Positions 48,267-56,937 of a stretch of DNA of 64,000 nt are shown in pieces. The position numbers and the translations under genes were made by a program. Below the pieces are notes generated by a model. The model made no database searches. It was given only the letters and a program-made list of their open reading frames with translations, and was not told where the DNA came from. The stretch comes from Marinobacter sp. ATCH36 (GTDB taxonomy: Bacteria > Pseudomonadota > Gammaproteobacteria > Pseudomonadales > Oleiphilaceae): the NCBI RefSeq assembly GCF_023555055.1, contig NZ_JAMJPL010000001.1, positions 1,178,001-1,242,000 of the forward strand, given 5' to 3'. The first letter of the stretch is position 1, and each line of letters opens with the position of its first letter.

Positions 48267-49037
48267 TCAGAAGTTGGGAGCCAGAAACTGCTTCATTCGT
48301 TCTGAATCCGGATTGTCGAAGACCTTATCCGGTGTGCCCTGCTCCTCGATTACGCCCTGATGCAAGAACAGGACCTGGGATGATACATCCCGGGCAAAAG
48401 ACATCTCGTGGGTGACCACGATCATCGTTCTGCCTTCCTCGGCGAGATTCTGCATAACCCGCAGCACTTCGCCAACCAGCTCAGGGTCCAGTGCCGAGGT
48501 CGGTTCGTCAAACAGCATGACCTCCGGCTCCATGGCAAGTGCCCGGGCGATGGCTGCACGCTGCTGCTGCCCGCCAGACATCTGGGCGGGGTAATAATCC
48601 TTGCGTTCATAAATGCCAACCTTGTTGAGGTAGGCTTCGGCTCTTTCGATGGCTTCTTTTTTCGGAACCTTCAGAACGTGAATCGGGGCTTCAACAATGT
48701 TTTCCAGAACCGTCATATGGGACCACAGATTGAAGCTCTGGAACACCATGGATAGCCGGGCGCGAATAAGCTCAACCTGTTTGTTGTCGGCAGGAATGCG
48801 CTCTCCTTTACGGTTGGTTGTGAACCGAATCGGGTCGCCGTGCACGATAATGTCGCCCGAAGTGGGCGTTTCCAGCATGTTGATGCAGCGCAAAAAAGTG
48901 CTTTTACCGGAGCCGGAGCTGCCGATCAGGGATATAACATCGCCCTTCTTGGTTTCCAGCGAAATACCCTTGAGTACTTCAAGCTGATCAAAGGTCTTAT
49001 AGATATCCCTGCAGATCAAAGGCGAAGTTTCCGCCAT
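48267..49037 (-). CDS. aotP: Basic amino acid ABC transporter ATP-binding protein (HisP/AotP-like)
   Basis: This is the cytoplasmic ATPase of the importer. The 256-residue product has Walker [11 protein letters not shown] (about 36-45), the HisP-type insert [20 protein letters not shown], signature [17 protein letters not shown], Walker [14 protein letters not shown] and [12 protein letters not shown]. It is the first gene of the run aotP-J-Q-M-astE, whereas in Pseudomonas aotP comes last. A promoter can be placed just upstream. Confidence 0.93.
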   Translation of the reverse strand: MAETSPLICRDIYKTFDQLEVLKGISLETKKGDVISLIGSSGSGKSTFLRCINMLETPTSGDIIVHGDPIRFTTNRKGERIPADNKQVELIRARLSMVFQSFNLWSHMTVLENIVEAPIHVLKVPKKEAIERAEAYLNKVGIYERKDYYPAQMSGGQQQRAAIARALAMEPEVMLFDEPTSALDPELVGEVLRVMQNLAEEGRTMIVVTHEMSFARDVSSQVLFLHQGVIEEQGTPDKVFDNPDSERMKQFLAPNF

Positions 49038-49072
49038 AGATGGCTCCTGAGGCTGTCTGAATAAAGGCGCAA

Positions 49073-49101
49073 GTTTTACGGACAGTGGTCCCGAAAATCA
49101 A
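49073..49101 (-). promoter_or_regulatory. Probable sigma-70 promoter of the aot-astE operon
   Basis: On the minus strand TTGATT (49096-49101) and TAAAAC (49073-49078) are 17 bases apart, with the aotP ATG about 36 bases further. Each hexamer matches four of six consensus bases. Confidence 0.4.
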
Positions 49102-49150
49102 TACTGGTTAATTGTGGATGACTCAGGCCATGATGCAAGCTTTTCGCCAA

Positions 49151-49909
49151 CTATGCGTTCTGTGAGACGACTGTCTTTGCAGTCGGCGCATTAACGGGCA
49201 CCCGGATAATGGTGACACCCTGTTGCTCGATGTCGCGCATGGCGTCGCTGACAAAACGCACGTGAGCCGTTGCAATGCGTTTCGCTGCCTCCGGTTTTTT
49301 GGCCATTACTGCCTGGTAGATGCGTTTGTGCTGCCGCGCGATTTTGTTGCGCATTTCTTCCCGCGGGTTCAGGTTGGCCACCGACGCCTGCACGGTCAAT
49401 AACATCAGGTTTTTGAGGCCGTTGAGAACATGCACCAATACCGGGTTGTGGGAAGCTTCCACAATGGCCTGATGAAAGTTGTGGTCTGGCCTGGCGTTGG
49501 TGAGCGGGTCAGTCTGTTCCAGTGAGGCATAAGCCTTGGTGATGCGGTGAAGATCCAGGGTTGTCGCGCGCTTCGCTGCCAGGTACGCAGCCTGGCCCTC
49601 CAGTTGCTCCCTTATTTCCAGCAGGTCATAGAGGGTGCGGGCATGGCCGTTGAACATCTGCAGCAATGGGCTGTCATCTCCATCCTCTTCACCACCGGGG
49701 ACGATTCTCGCCACGAAAGAACCCTTGCCGTGTTTTGTCTCGATAACGCCCCGGCCCTGCAGTTCATGCAATGCTTCCCGGATGATGGCGCGGGATACAC
49801 CAAGCCGTGTCGCAAGCTGTCGCTCCGAGGGCATTTTTTGCCCGGGGGCCAGGCCACCATCGAGAATCAGCCGTTCGAGTCGATAGGAAATGTCCTGAGC
49901 GATCGCCAT
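49151..49909 (-). CDS. glcC: GntR/FCD family regulator, probably of glycolate use
   Basis: This is a FadR-subfamily transcription factor. The 252-residue product has the winged-helix domain (about 5-75: GQKMPSERQLATRLGVSRAI, then IREALHELQGRGVIETKHGKG) and an FCD effector domain with conserved Arg/His/Asp residues. Length and layout match GlcC of E. coli. It is divergent from the TRAP-glcGDEF genes, and two copies of TGGTCTGACCA lie in the shared control region, exactly the operator type of LldR, GlcC and PdhR proteins. Glycolate as effector is inferred from the neighbours; lactate would be the alternative. Confidence 0.85.
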   Translation of the reverse strand: MAIAQDISYRLERLILDGGLAPGQKMPSERQLATRLGVSRAIIREALHELQGRGVIETKHGKGSFVARIVPGGEEDGDDSPLLQMFNGHARTLYDLLEIREQLEGQAAYLAAKRATTLDLHRITKAYASLEQTDPLTNARPDHNFHQAIVEASHNPVLVHVLNGLKNLMLLTVQASVANLNPREEMRNKIARQHKRIYQAVMAKKPEAAKRIATAHVRFVSDAMRDIEQQGVTIIRVPVNAPTAKTVVSQNA

Positions 49910-49928
49910 GGTTGTACCTGTAATTGCC

Positions 49929-49943
49929 TACTGGTCTGACCAG
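49929..49943. promoter_or_regulatory. GntR/FCD operator 1
   Basis: ACTGGTCTGACCAGT is a perfect palindrome with the TGGT-NNN-ACCA core of LldR/GlcC/PdhR-type operators. It lies 20 bases upstream of the glcC ATG and is well placed for autoregulation. Confidence 0.75.
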
Positions 49944-50026
49944 TTATTTTTGTTAGCCGGTTAATCGCAAAATTTCTTCCGGGATCAGTAAATATGGCTC
50001 ATTCCGGGACATTCGTCCATTGGGCA

Positions 50027-50049
50027 TTGACAAAACTGGTCTGACCACC
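50027..50049 (+). promoter_or_regulatory. Promoter -35 and GntR/FCD operator 2 before the TRAP-glc operon
   Basis: A perfect TTGACA (50027-50032) is followed directly by ACTGGTCTGACCACC (50035-50049), which holds the same TGGTCTGACCA core as operator 1. A -10 is not clear (CATTCT at 50053-50058 is one poor candidate). A protein bound here would cover the spacer of a promoter toward the transporter and oxidase genes, that is, repress it. Confidence 0.65.
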
Positions 50050-50158
50050 GGGCATTCTTCTGGACTAACACCGGCTGGGCTACGAATATCGATTGAATGC
50101 CGGCATTTGTCGGCGTTTACCTGACGCAGATAACAACAACGTCAACGGAGATGTGTCG

Positions 50159-51271
50159 ATGAATACCAAAAACAACATTGAGCAAACCGTCGCACCAAGG
50201 CGCAGCTTTCTCAAAACAGTCGCACTGGCCACTGCATTCTGCGGTGCAACCTTCATGGGCGCGAGCCAGGCCCACGCTGCAACCACCTGGAAAGTCCAGT
50301 CCGTATGGGACGCCGGCACCGTTGGCTATGACCTGTTCGAGGAATGGGCCGACAGTATGGAAGAGAAGTCCAGTGGCGAACTGATCATCAAGCCTTATCC
50401 GGCGAAGTCAGTCGCGGCGGACAACAATGCGCTCTTCGAGGCGGTTCGTAACGGCGTTCTGCAGGGCATGAACCCATTCACTCTCTACTGGTCCGGAAAG
50501 ATTCCGGCCTCGGTTTTCCTGTCATCCTACCCGGCGGGCCCCGATCAGCCGCACCAGTGGGACATCATGTTCTACTCCATGGGCATGCTGGAAAAAACCC
50601 GTGAAATCTACGAGAAGTTCGGTCTGTTTTATGTAGGTCCAATTCAACACGATGCCAACATCATCCACTCAAAGAAGCCGGTTAACAGCCTGGCCGATAT
50701 GGAAGGCATGAAGATGCGAGTGCCGGGTGGCATGGTAGCCGAAGTCTTCCAGCAGTTCGGTGTATCAACTGTGAGTCTGCCGGGTTCGGATATTTTCCCC
50801 GCGCTGGAGAAGGGCACCATCGATGCGGCTGATTACGTCGGTCCTGCGGTGAACTATGAGCTGGGCTTCTCACAGGTAACGGACTACATCATGTTCGGTC
50901 CTCCAGGTGTGATGTCCATCTACCAGCCAGTGGATCTGATGGACCTGACCATTAATCTGCGTGCCTGGAATGCGCTGGATCCGGAGCTTCAGAAGTTGGT
51001 TGAGGACGAGGTTCGCATCTACTCCCAGAAGCACTATCTGACCATTCAAAAGCGCAATATTGAAGCGATGAAGAAGTTTAAGGCAGATGGCTCCAAGGTG
51101 ACTCGTCTGAGCCAGGAAGACCTGGAAGAGTTCCGGAAGGCTGCGATCCCGATCTGGTTCAACTGGGCCGGCAAGAACGAGGATGCCAGGGCAATTCTGG
51201 ACATCCAGCTTGAGTACATGATGAACGAGACTGTTGGCTATCTCAACGAGGAAGACATCAAAGGCATGTAA
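50159..51271 (+). CDS. TRAP transporter solute-binding protein (DctP family)
   Basis: This is the periplasmic receptor of a tripartite, ion-driven carboxylate importer. The 370-residue product begins with a twin-arginine signal (PRRSFLKTVALA), so export may be by Tat rather than Sec. The DctP fold follows, with VPGGMVAEVFQQFGVSTVSLPG and a conserved Arg region KMRVPGG. The layout resembles the TakP/alpha-keto acid group. I choose ATG 50159, which has GGAG eight bases upstream, over the earlier in-frame ATG at 50093. The position beside glcDEF suggests glycolate or another 2-hydroxy acid as ligand. Confidence 0.9.
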   Translation: MNTKNNIEQTVAPRRSFLKTVALATAFCGATFMGASQAHAATTWKVQSVWDAGTVGYDLFEEWADSMEEKSSGELIIKPYPAKSVAADNNALFEAVRNGVLQGMNPFTLYWSGKIPASVFLSSYPAGPDQPHQWDIMFYSMGMLEKTREIYEKFGLFYVGPIQHDANIIHSKKPVNSLADMEGMKMRVPGGMVAEVFQQFGVSTVSLPGSDIFPALEKGTIDAADYVGPAVNYELGFSQVTDYIMFGPPGVMSIYQPVDLMDLTINLRAWNALDPELQKLVEDEVRIYSQKHYLTIQKRNIEAMKKFKADGSKVTRLSQEDLEEFRKAAIPIWFNWAGKNEDARAILDIQLEYMMNETVGYLNEEDIKGM

Positions 51272-51298
51272 GCCTGCATAACCATAATAAACCGATCA

Positions 51299-51345
51299 CG
51301 GGGAAGGCAGGGAGTGCGTCGATGGCACGCTCGCTGCCTTCCCCG
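51299..51345 (+). other. Strong hairpin between dctP-type and dctQ-type genes
   Basis: Perfect 12-base arms (51299-51310 and 51334-51345) enclose a loop with a further GTGC/GCAC pairing. It lies 28 bases after the binding-protein stop, has no T run, and probably stabilises the upstream message or limits read-through into the membrane-subunit genes. Confidence 0.7.
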
Positions 51346-51369
51346 CTCTGTGATTAAAGGTGATAAAAC

Positions 51370-52083
51370 ATGTCTGACCTGAGTGCGTTTGGCTTTGTGA
51401 TGCCTCACTGGTTTTACTGGGGCTGGCTGGCGTTGATGCCGCTGATCATGATGGCACTTGACCGTTGGCTGTCCCAGCGCGGGGTCGAGGCCATCGACAA
51501 AAATGCCGAGGCCAACGAAAAGCTTCAGCAGATCGAAGCAGAACTGAAAAAAAGTGCTGACTACAGCGACGTCGGTAACTGGTTTACCAAGTCGGTGGAC
51601 TGGATCAGCGAAAAATCCGGTGTGTTCATTTCCTTCTGGACCGTGAATGCGGTGGTGTTTTACTTCTTTGAAGTGGTCATGCGCTACGCATTCAACCAGC
51701 CCACCATCTGGGTACACGAGGCCAGCTTTCTGCTGTTCGGCATGCAATACCTTCTGGCTGGCGCGTTTGCGCTGCTCCATGGAGCCCATGTGCGGGTGGA
51801 CGTGGTCTATAACTTCCTGCCCCTGCGTGGTCGCGTGGGCATGGATATATTCACGTCCATGTTCTTTTTCATGTTCGCCATCGCGTTGATGATCACTTCC
51901 TGGACGTTCTTCGAGAACTCCTATTCGATGGATGAACGAACTGTTGAAACCTGGGGCATTCAATACTGGCCGGTGAAGGCCGTGATGCTGCTTGGATCGA
52001 CACTGCTCTTCCTGGCTGGCCTGTCCAAGCTGATGAAGGACATCTCAGTGTTTATCAAACTTGGCCGGGAGCAGCACGCATGA
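51370..52083 (+). CDS. TRAP transporter small permease (DctQ family)
   Basis: This is the four-helix membrane subunit that pairs with the large permease. The 237-residue product is longer than the typical 160-190, with an extra N-terminal membrane segment (about 10-30) and a charged region before the DctQ core. The core has ISFWTVNAVVFYFFEVVMRY, IWVHEASFLLFGMQYLLAGA and HVRVDVVYNFLPLRG (each a separate motif). The long form fits the group that transports 2-oxo or aromatic acids. It overlaps the large permease by four bases. Confidence 0.9.
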   Translation: MSDLSAFGFVMPHWFYWGWLALMPLIMMALDRWLSQRGVEAIDKNAEANEKLQQIEAELKKSADYSDVGNWFTKSVDWISEKSGVFISFWTVNAVVFYFFEVVMRYAFNQPTIWVHEASFLLFGMQYLLAGAFALLHGAHVRVDVVYNFLPLRGRVGMDIFTSMFFFMFAIALMITSWTFFENSYSMDERTVETWGIQYWPVKAVMLLGSTLLFLAGLSKLMKDISVFIKLGREQHA

Positions 52084-53618
52084 ATTCCGATATTGCAAGC
52101 ACACAGGGGAATAGCTCCCTGACTGGTAAGCTCGGCACCTTGCTAATGATCATCGCTACGGCTGTCCTTGCGTTCGTGATGCTGGTGGAAGTCATCAACA
52201 TCCTTTTCTATGACCCCTGGAGTGATGACAAATTCCTTTTCAAGCTTTCCGGCATTATGTCGGATATCAGGATCGGCCCGCTGACCTACATCATGTTCGG
52301 CTCCCTGGCCGTGTTGTTGATGATGGGGCTGCCGCTGGCATTCGTCACTGGCGGTCTTGGTGTGGCCTTTATCTATCTGGTGGGGGATTCGATGATGCTG
52401 AACATCATTCCCAGCCGGATCTTCCCGATGATGACCAACTCGGACCTCGCGGCGATTCCCTTGTTCATTTTCATGGCGTCAATGCTGGAAAGGGCAGGGC
52501 TGATCGAAGAGATGTTCAATGTGGTGTATAAATGGATGGGCGGCCTTGGCGGCGGTCTGGCCATAGCAACCATCGTGGCATCAACGATTCTGGCTGCGAT
52601 GGTCGGGGTTATCGGCGCAGCGGTAGTCACCATGGGTATCATTGCGCTTCCAGCGATGCTTAAACGCGGCTACGACCAGAAGATTGCGTTGGGCTCGATT
52701 ATGGCCGGGGGAACCCTGGGCATTCTAATTCCACCCTCCATTCTGGCCATCCTTTACGCTGTGGTGGCGCAGCAGTCGGTCGGTGAACTGTATCTTGGCT
52801 CGGTGATTCCGGGTTTGATTCTGTCCTCGCTGTACATCCTCTACGTGGGAATTCGCTCCTGGCTGAACCCGAAGCTCGGTCCGCCGGTGCCTGAGGACGA
52901 GCGGATTGGCCTAAAAGAGAAACTGCTGCTGCTAAAAGACCTGATCGCACCGCTGGTGCTGGTCTTTCTGGTGCTCGGACTGTTGTTCGGTGGCATTGCC
53001 ACCCCGGTGGAAGCGGCAGGTATTGGTTCTTTCGGTGCAATCCTCGTGGCCATGAAGCACAAGGTGTTTACCATTGCCACGTTGCGCGATGCGTCGGTAA
53101 CGACCGCCAAGGCCTCGGCCATGGTGCTGTGGATCATGTTCGGTGCGTCGGTGTTTGTCGGGTTCTACATCCTGCAGGGCGGTCAGGACTTTATTACCGA
53201 GTCCATCCTGGGCATTGGCCTGTCACCCTACGCAGTCCTGTTGCTGTTGATGGTTCTGCTGGTGGTACTGGGTATGTTCCTGGACTGGGTGGGTATCCTG
53301 TTGCTGGCGGTGCCCATTTTCATTCCGATTGTGGAAGCACTGGAATTCCCGGGTTTGTTCGGAATGCCTGGCGTGGACGGAGCCGATGTGGTGCTCTGGT
53401 TCGGTGTGCTGTATCTGGTGAATATGCAGATGTCGTTCCTAAGTCCACCTTTCGGTTACGCACTCTTCTACATTCGGGGTGTGTGCCCGCCGGATATCAC
53501 CATGGGCACTATTTTCAAGTCGTCTCTGGTATTCCTTGCCATTCAGGCATTCGGTTTGTTTATCTGTGTGCTCATCCCGGGCGTCGTTACCTGGCTGCCC
53601 AACCTGGTTTATGGCTAA
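52080..53618 (+). CDS. TRAP transporter large permease (DctM family)
   Basis: This is the 12-helix transport subunit of the TRAP system, usually driven by Na+. The 512-residue product is at the long end of the family. It has GLPLAFVTGGLGVAFIYLVG, PLFIFMASMLERAGLIEEMF, AAMVGVIGAAVVTMGIIALP and the conserved GGTLGILIPPSI segment. The ATG overlaps the small-subunit stop. It is followed 18 bases later by glcG, which ties the transporter to glycolate metabolism. Confidence 0.93.
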   Translation: MNSDIASTQGNSSLTGKLGTLLMIIATAVLAFVMLVEVINILFYDPWSDDKFLFKLSGIMSDIRIGPLTYIMFGSLAVLLMMGLPLAFVTGGLGVAFIYLVGDSMMLNIIPSRIFPMMTNSDLAAIPLFIFMASMLERAGLIEEMFNVVYKWMGGLGGGLAIATIVASTILAAMVGVIGAAVVTMGIIALPAMLKRGYDQKIALGSIMAGGTLGILIPPSILAILYAVVAQQSVGELYLGSVIPGLILSSLYILYVGIRSWLNPKLGPPVPEDERIGLKEKLLLLKDLIAPLVLVFLVLGLLFGGIATPVEAAGIGSFGAILVAMKHKVFTIATLRDASVTTAKASAMVLWIMFGASVFVGFYILQGGQDFITESILGIGLSPYAVLLLLMVLLVVLGMFLDWVGILLLAVPIFIPIVEALEFPGLFGMPGVDGADVVLWFGVLYLVNMQMSFLSPPFGYALFYIRGVCPPDITMGTIFKSSLVFLAIQAFGLFICVLIPGVVTWLPNLVYG

Positions 53619-53636
53619 AACGAGGAGTAATCACTT

Positions 53637-54062
53637 ATGTTGACGGTTAAACGGCTTGATCTGGCGGACGCCAGAATATTGATCGAAGGCGCTGCTGAAA
53701 AAGCGCGGGAAATCGGCGTGCCGATGTGTATCGCCATTACCGATGAATCCGGCAACCTGATTGCGTTCGAGCGTATGGACGGCGGCAAGATCACCAGTGT
53801 GACCATTGCCCAGGACAAGTCGTTTACCGCATCGGCTGCGAAGAAAGCGACGCATGACTACAACGCTGTCAACGTACCCGGCAAGCTGGCATTCGGAATC
53901 CACACCGAGGTAGGTGGCCGTATCAGCTCTGTGGGTGGTGGTCTGCCGGTCATTGTGGATGGTGAGGTTGTAGGCGGAATTGGCCTCAGCTCGGGTACGC
54001 CCCAGCAGGACATGGACTGCGCCCAGGCCGGTATCGACTATTTCGAAACTAAACGTGGTTGA
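53637..54062 (+). CDS. glcG: GlcG/HbpS family protein
   Basis: This is a small protein of the GlcG/HbpS (DUF336) family found with glycolate oxidase genes; homologues bind haem or corrinoid-like ligands, but the role in glycolate use is unknown. The 141-residue product has VPMCIAITDESGNLIAFERM, the FTASAAKKATHDYN helix and the GGGLPVIVDGEVVGGIGLSSG strand-turn (split here as GGGLPVIVDGE and VVGGIGLSSG). It lacks a signal peptide. AGGAG is well placed before the ATG. It sits between the TRAP permease and glcD. Confidence 0.9.
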   Translation: MLTVKRLDLADARILIEGAAEKAREIGVPMCIAITDESGNLIAFERMDGGKITSVTIAQDKSFTASAAKKATHDYNAVNVPGKLAFGIHTEVGGRISSVGGGLPVIVDGEVVGGIGLSSGTPQQDMDCAQAGIDYFETKRG

Positions 54063-54101
54063 GGGCTGTCACACCTGAAGCCAATCACTCCAGAGAACCC
54101 T

Positions 54102-55574
54102 ATGAACACCAAGCCGAAAGTCAGCCAGGCGGAGCTGGCGGAAAAGTTCCGCGCGTTTATAGACCCGGACTTTGTCATCACCGATGACGAAACCATGAAG
54201 CCCTATGAGTGCGACGGCATGTCCATGTACTGCGAGATGCCAATGCTCGTGGTGCTGCCGGAAACCGCCCAGCAGGTGCAGCGGATCATGCGCATCTGCA
54301 ACGAGCATGAGGTGCCCGTGGTGGCCCGCGGTGCCGGAACCGGACTGAGCGCCGGTGCCATGCCTCACAAAGAAGGCGTGGTATTGTCGCTGGCCAAGTT
54401 CAACCGCATTCTGGACATTGACCCGCTGGCGCGGACGGCGCGGCTGCAACCGGGTGTTCGTAACCTCGCCATCAGCGAAGAGGCTGCCCAGTTTGGCCTT
54501 TACTACGGGCCTGACCCCTCATCCCAGATTGCCTGTACCATCGGTGGCAACGTGGCGGAAAACTCCGGGGGTGTGCATTGCCTCAAGTATGGTTTGACGG
54601 TTCACAATATCCTCAGCGTGGAGATGATCACCGCTGAGGGTGAGCGGGTAACCATCGGCAGCGACGCCCTGGATGTGTGTGGCATGGACCTGCTGGCGCT
54701 GATGACCGGCTCTGAAGGCTTGCTGGGCATCGTGACTGAAGTAAAGGTGAAACTGCTACCCAAACCGGAAGTAGCCCAGGTGGTGATGGCCGGCTTCGAC
54801 AGCGTTCAGAAAGCCGGCGATGCGGTCGGTGGTATTATTTCCCGCGGTATTATTCCAGGCGGACTGGAAATGATGGACGGCCACGCCATCATTGCCGCCG
54901 ATGATTTCGCACAGGCGGGCTACCCCAGGGAAGCCAAGGCGTTGTTGTTGTGCGAAGTAGACGGCACCGAAGAGGAAGTCCACGAGCATATCGCCCAGGC
55001 AGAAGCATTGTTCCGCGAGCTGGGTGCCACCTCGGTAAAAACTTCCCAGAGCGAAGAAGAGCGGGCCCTGCTGTGGAAAGGCCGCAAGTCCGCCTTTCCG
55101 GCGGTAGGCCGTATCTCACCCGATTATTACTGCATGGACGGCACGATCCCGCGCCGGTATCTGGCCCATGTGCTGCTGGAAATGGAAAAAATGTCCGAAG
55201 AATTCGGGCTGCGAGTGGCGAATGTGTTCCACGCCGGTGATGGTAATCTGCACCCCCTGATCCTGTTCGATGCCAATGTTGCTGGCGAGTTTGAGCGCAC
55301 TGAAGCCTTCGGTGGCCGCATCCTCAACCTCTGTGTGGAAGTAGGTGGATGCATTACCGGCGAGCACGGCGTGGGTGTGGAAAAAATTCGCCAGATGGCG
55401 GTGCAGTTCAACGATGAGGAGCTGCAGCAGTTCCACGACGTAAAGGCCGCCTTCGACCCGGCCGGTATCCTCAATCCCGGCAAGGGCGTTCCTGCCCTTC
55501 GCTTCTGCCAGGAGTACCGATCTCTGGAACACAAACAACACAAGCACAACACGGTGGACGCTGCCCATGGCTGA
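54102..55574 (+). CDS. glcD: Glycolate oxidase subunit GlcD (FAD)
   Basis: This is the catalytic flavoprotein of the three-subunit glycolate dehydrogenase that oxidises glycolate to glyoxylate and passes electrons to the quinone pool. The 490-residue product has an FAD_binding_4 (PCMH) domain with VARGAGTGLSAGAMPHKEGV, IGGNVAENSGGVHCLKYGLT and MTGSEGLLGIVTEVKVKLLP. The FAD-oxidase C-terminal domain has NVFHAGDGNLHPLI and GCITGEHGVGVEK. It overlaps glcE by eight bases. Confidence 0.95.
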   Translation: MNTKPKVSQAELAEKFRAFIDPDFVITDDETMKPYECDGMSMYCEMPMLVVLPETAQQVQRIMRICNEHEVPVVARGAGTGLSAGAMPHKEGVVLSLAKFNRILDIDPLARTARLQPGVRNLAISEEAAQFGLYYGPDPSSQIACTIGGNVAENSGGVHCLKYGLTVHNILSVEMITAEGERVTIGSDALDVCGMDLLALMTGSEGLLGIVTEVKVKLLPKPEVAQVVMAGFDSVQKAGDAVGGIISRGIIPGGLEMMDGHAIIAADDFAQAGYPREAKALLLCEVDGTEEEVHEHIAQAEALFRELGATSVKTSQSEEERALLWKGRKSAFPAVGRISPDYYCMDGTIPRRYLAHVLLEMEKMSEEFGLRVANVFHAGDGNLHPLILFDANVAGEFERTEAFGGRILNLCVEVGGCITGEHGVGVEKIRQMAVQFNDEELQQFHDVKAAFDPAGILNPGKGVPALRFCQEYRSLEHKQHKHNTVDAAHG

Positions 55575-56631
55575 TATCTCGCAAAAGCTGAAGGAGCAGA
55601 TTCTCCAGGCTCAACAAGTGGGCCAGAAACTCAATATCGAAGGCGGCGGCACCAAAGCCTTTATGGGCCGGGCCGCAGATACCGATGCAGGCACACTGAA
55701 ACTGGGTGAACACACCGGAATCGTCGAATACCATCCGGTAGAGCTCGTACTTACCGCCCGCGCCGGCACCCCACTGGCGGATATCGAAGCCACCCTTGCC
55801 GAAGAAGGCCAGTGCCTCCACTTCGAGCCGCCCAGATTCGGTGAGGGTTCCACCCTGGGCGGCACCCTGGCCTGTAACCTCTCCGGCCCGGCAAGACCCT
55901 GGTCCGGCTCGGTAAGGGACCAGGTGCTGGGCATTCGCCTTCTAAACGGTAAGGGTGAACACCTGCGCTTTGGCGGTCAGGTAATGAAAAACGTGGCCGG
56001 CTATGACACCTCCCGGCTGCAGGCAGGCGCCATGGGCACCCTGGGCGCCATCACCGAAATCAGCCTCAAAGTAATGCCCAAACCAGCCACGTCCCTGACC
56101 CTGGTGCAGGACATGGCCCTGGACGACGTCATCCAATACATGAACAGCCGCGCCAAAGAACCCAAACCCATCACCGGCGCTGCCTGGGTAGACGGTAAAG
56201 TGTACCTGCGCCTGGCCGGCGCCAGGTCCGCCGTGGAAGCCACCGCCGAAAAGTGGTCCGGTGAAGTGATGGAGCAGGGGGACGATTTCTGGCGACAGCT
56301 GCAGCATATGCAGCATGAATTTTTTGCCGGTGACCAACCGCTGTGGCGCTTCTCTGTCGGCTCTACCGCCACCAACCCGGACCTGGACGGCCCCTGGCTG
56401 ATCGACTGGGCCGGCTCCCAACGCTGGTACCGCGGCGAAGCCGACATAACCCGACTGGAATCCCTGGCCCAGCGAGCGGGTGGCCAGGTAAGCCTGTTCC
56501 GCGGCGGCGACCGCACGGATGAAGTAATGCATCACCAGCCCCGGGCCTTGAAAGAAATCCAGCGCCGGCTGAAACATTCGTTCGACCCCGACGGTATTTT
56601 CAACCCCGGGCGTTTATATAGCTGGCTATGA
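55567..56631 (+). CDS. glcE: Glycolate oxidase subunit GlcE (FAD-binding)
   Basis: This is the second flavin subunit. The 354-residue product has an FAD_binding_4 domain with EGGGTKAFMGR near the N-terminus, PPRFGEGSTLGGTLACNLSG and FGGQVMKNVAGYDTSRLQAG (about 135-155). A shorter C-terminal part ends SFDPDGIFNPGRLY. The start overlaps glcD by eight bases. Unlike the usual tight glcE-glcF spacing, 306 bases separate it from glcF, and these contain two large opposed hairpin repeats. Confidence 0.94.
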   Translation: MADISQKLKEQILQAQQVGQKLNIEGGGTKAFMGRAADTDAGTLKLGEHTGIVEYHPVELVLTARAGTPLADIEATLAEEGQCLHFEPPRFGEGSTLGGTLACNLSGPARPWSGSVRDQVLGIRLLNGKGEHLRFGGQVMKNVAGYDTSRLQAGAMGTLGAITEISLKVMPKPATSLTLVQDMALDDVIQYMNSRAKEPKPITGAAWVDGKVYLRLAGARSAVEATAEKWSGEVMEQGDDFWRQLQHMQHEFFAGDQPLWRFSVGSTATNPDLDGPWLIDWAGSQRWYRGEADITRLESLAQRAGGQVSLFRGGDRTDEVMHHQPRALKEIQRRLKHSFDPDGIFNPGRLYSWL

Positions 56632-56651
56632 GAAAAACAACGGAGTTGGCA

Positions 56652-56762
56652 GAGCGGCTGGGACACCCCTTCCGAAACACGCTCCTTCGGCACATCCCTG
56701 TGACGCTTGAGCTCCGCCATCCATGGCTACGCACAGTTTCGGAAGGGGTGTCCCAGCCGCTC
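56652..56762. repeat. Cloverleaf-like intergenic repeat, copy 4 (glcE-glcF gap)
   Basis: The 27-base arms (56652-56678 and 56736-56762) are perfectly complementary. The 57-base core starts ACGCTC and contains CACA-TCCC-TGTG and GCCA-TCCA-TGGC hairpins. The core clearly relates to copies 1 to 3 but is diverged; the arms are unrelated in sequence apart from the inner GAAAC end. It begins 21 bases after the glcE stop. Confidence 0.88.
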
Positions 56763-56803
56763 CGCGTCGAAACTCCAGTCAGGCGGCCAGCACAAAATTT
56801 GAA

Positions 56804-56908
56804 AGCGAGCGGGGTAGGGGTATCTGAAATTGTGCGGAGCCATGGATGGCGGAGCCCAAGCGCCCATGGAGGGCTTGAGCGTATTTCAGGTACCCCTACC
56901 CGCTCGCT
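56804..56908. repeat. Cloverleaf-like intergenic repeat, copy 5 (glcE-glcF gap, opposite orientation)
   Basis: Arms (56804-56830 and 56883-56908, one bulge and few mismatches) enclose a 52-base core. Read on the minus strand, the core starts ACGCTC and ends TGGCTCCGCACA, matching copy 4, and holds GCCA-TCCA-TGGC. Copies 4 and 5 therefore face each other with different arms. Together they fill most of the 306-base gap between glcE and glcF; the rest holds only the glcF ribosome binding region. Confidence 0.86.
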
Positions 56909-56937
56909 AAAGCACCGAGTTTAATAGCAGGTAACCC

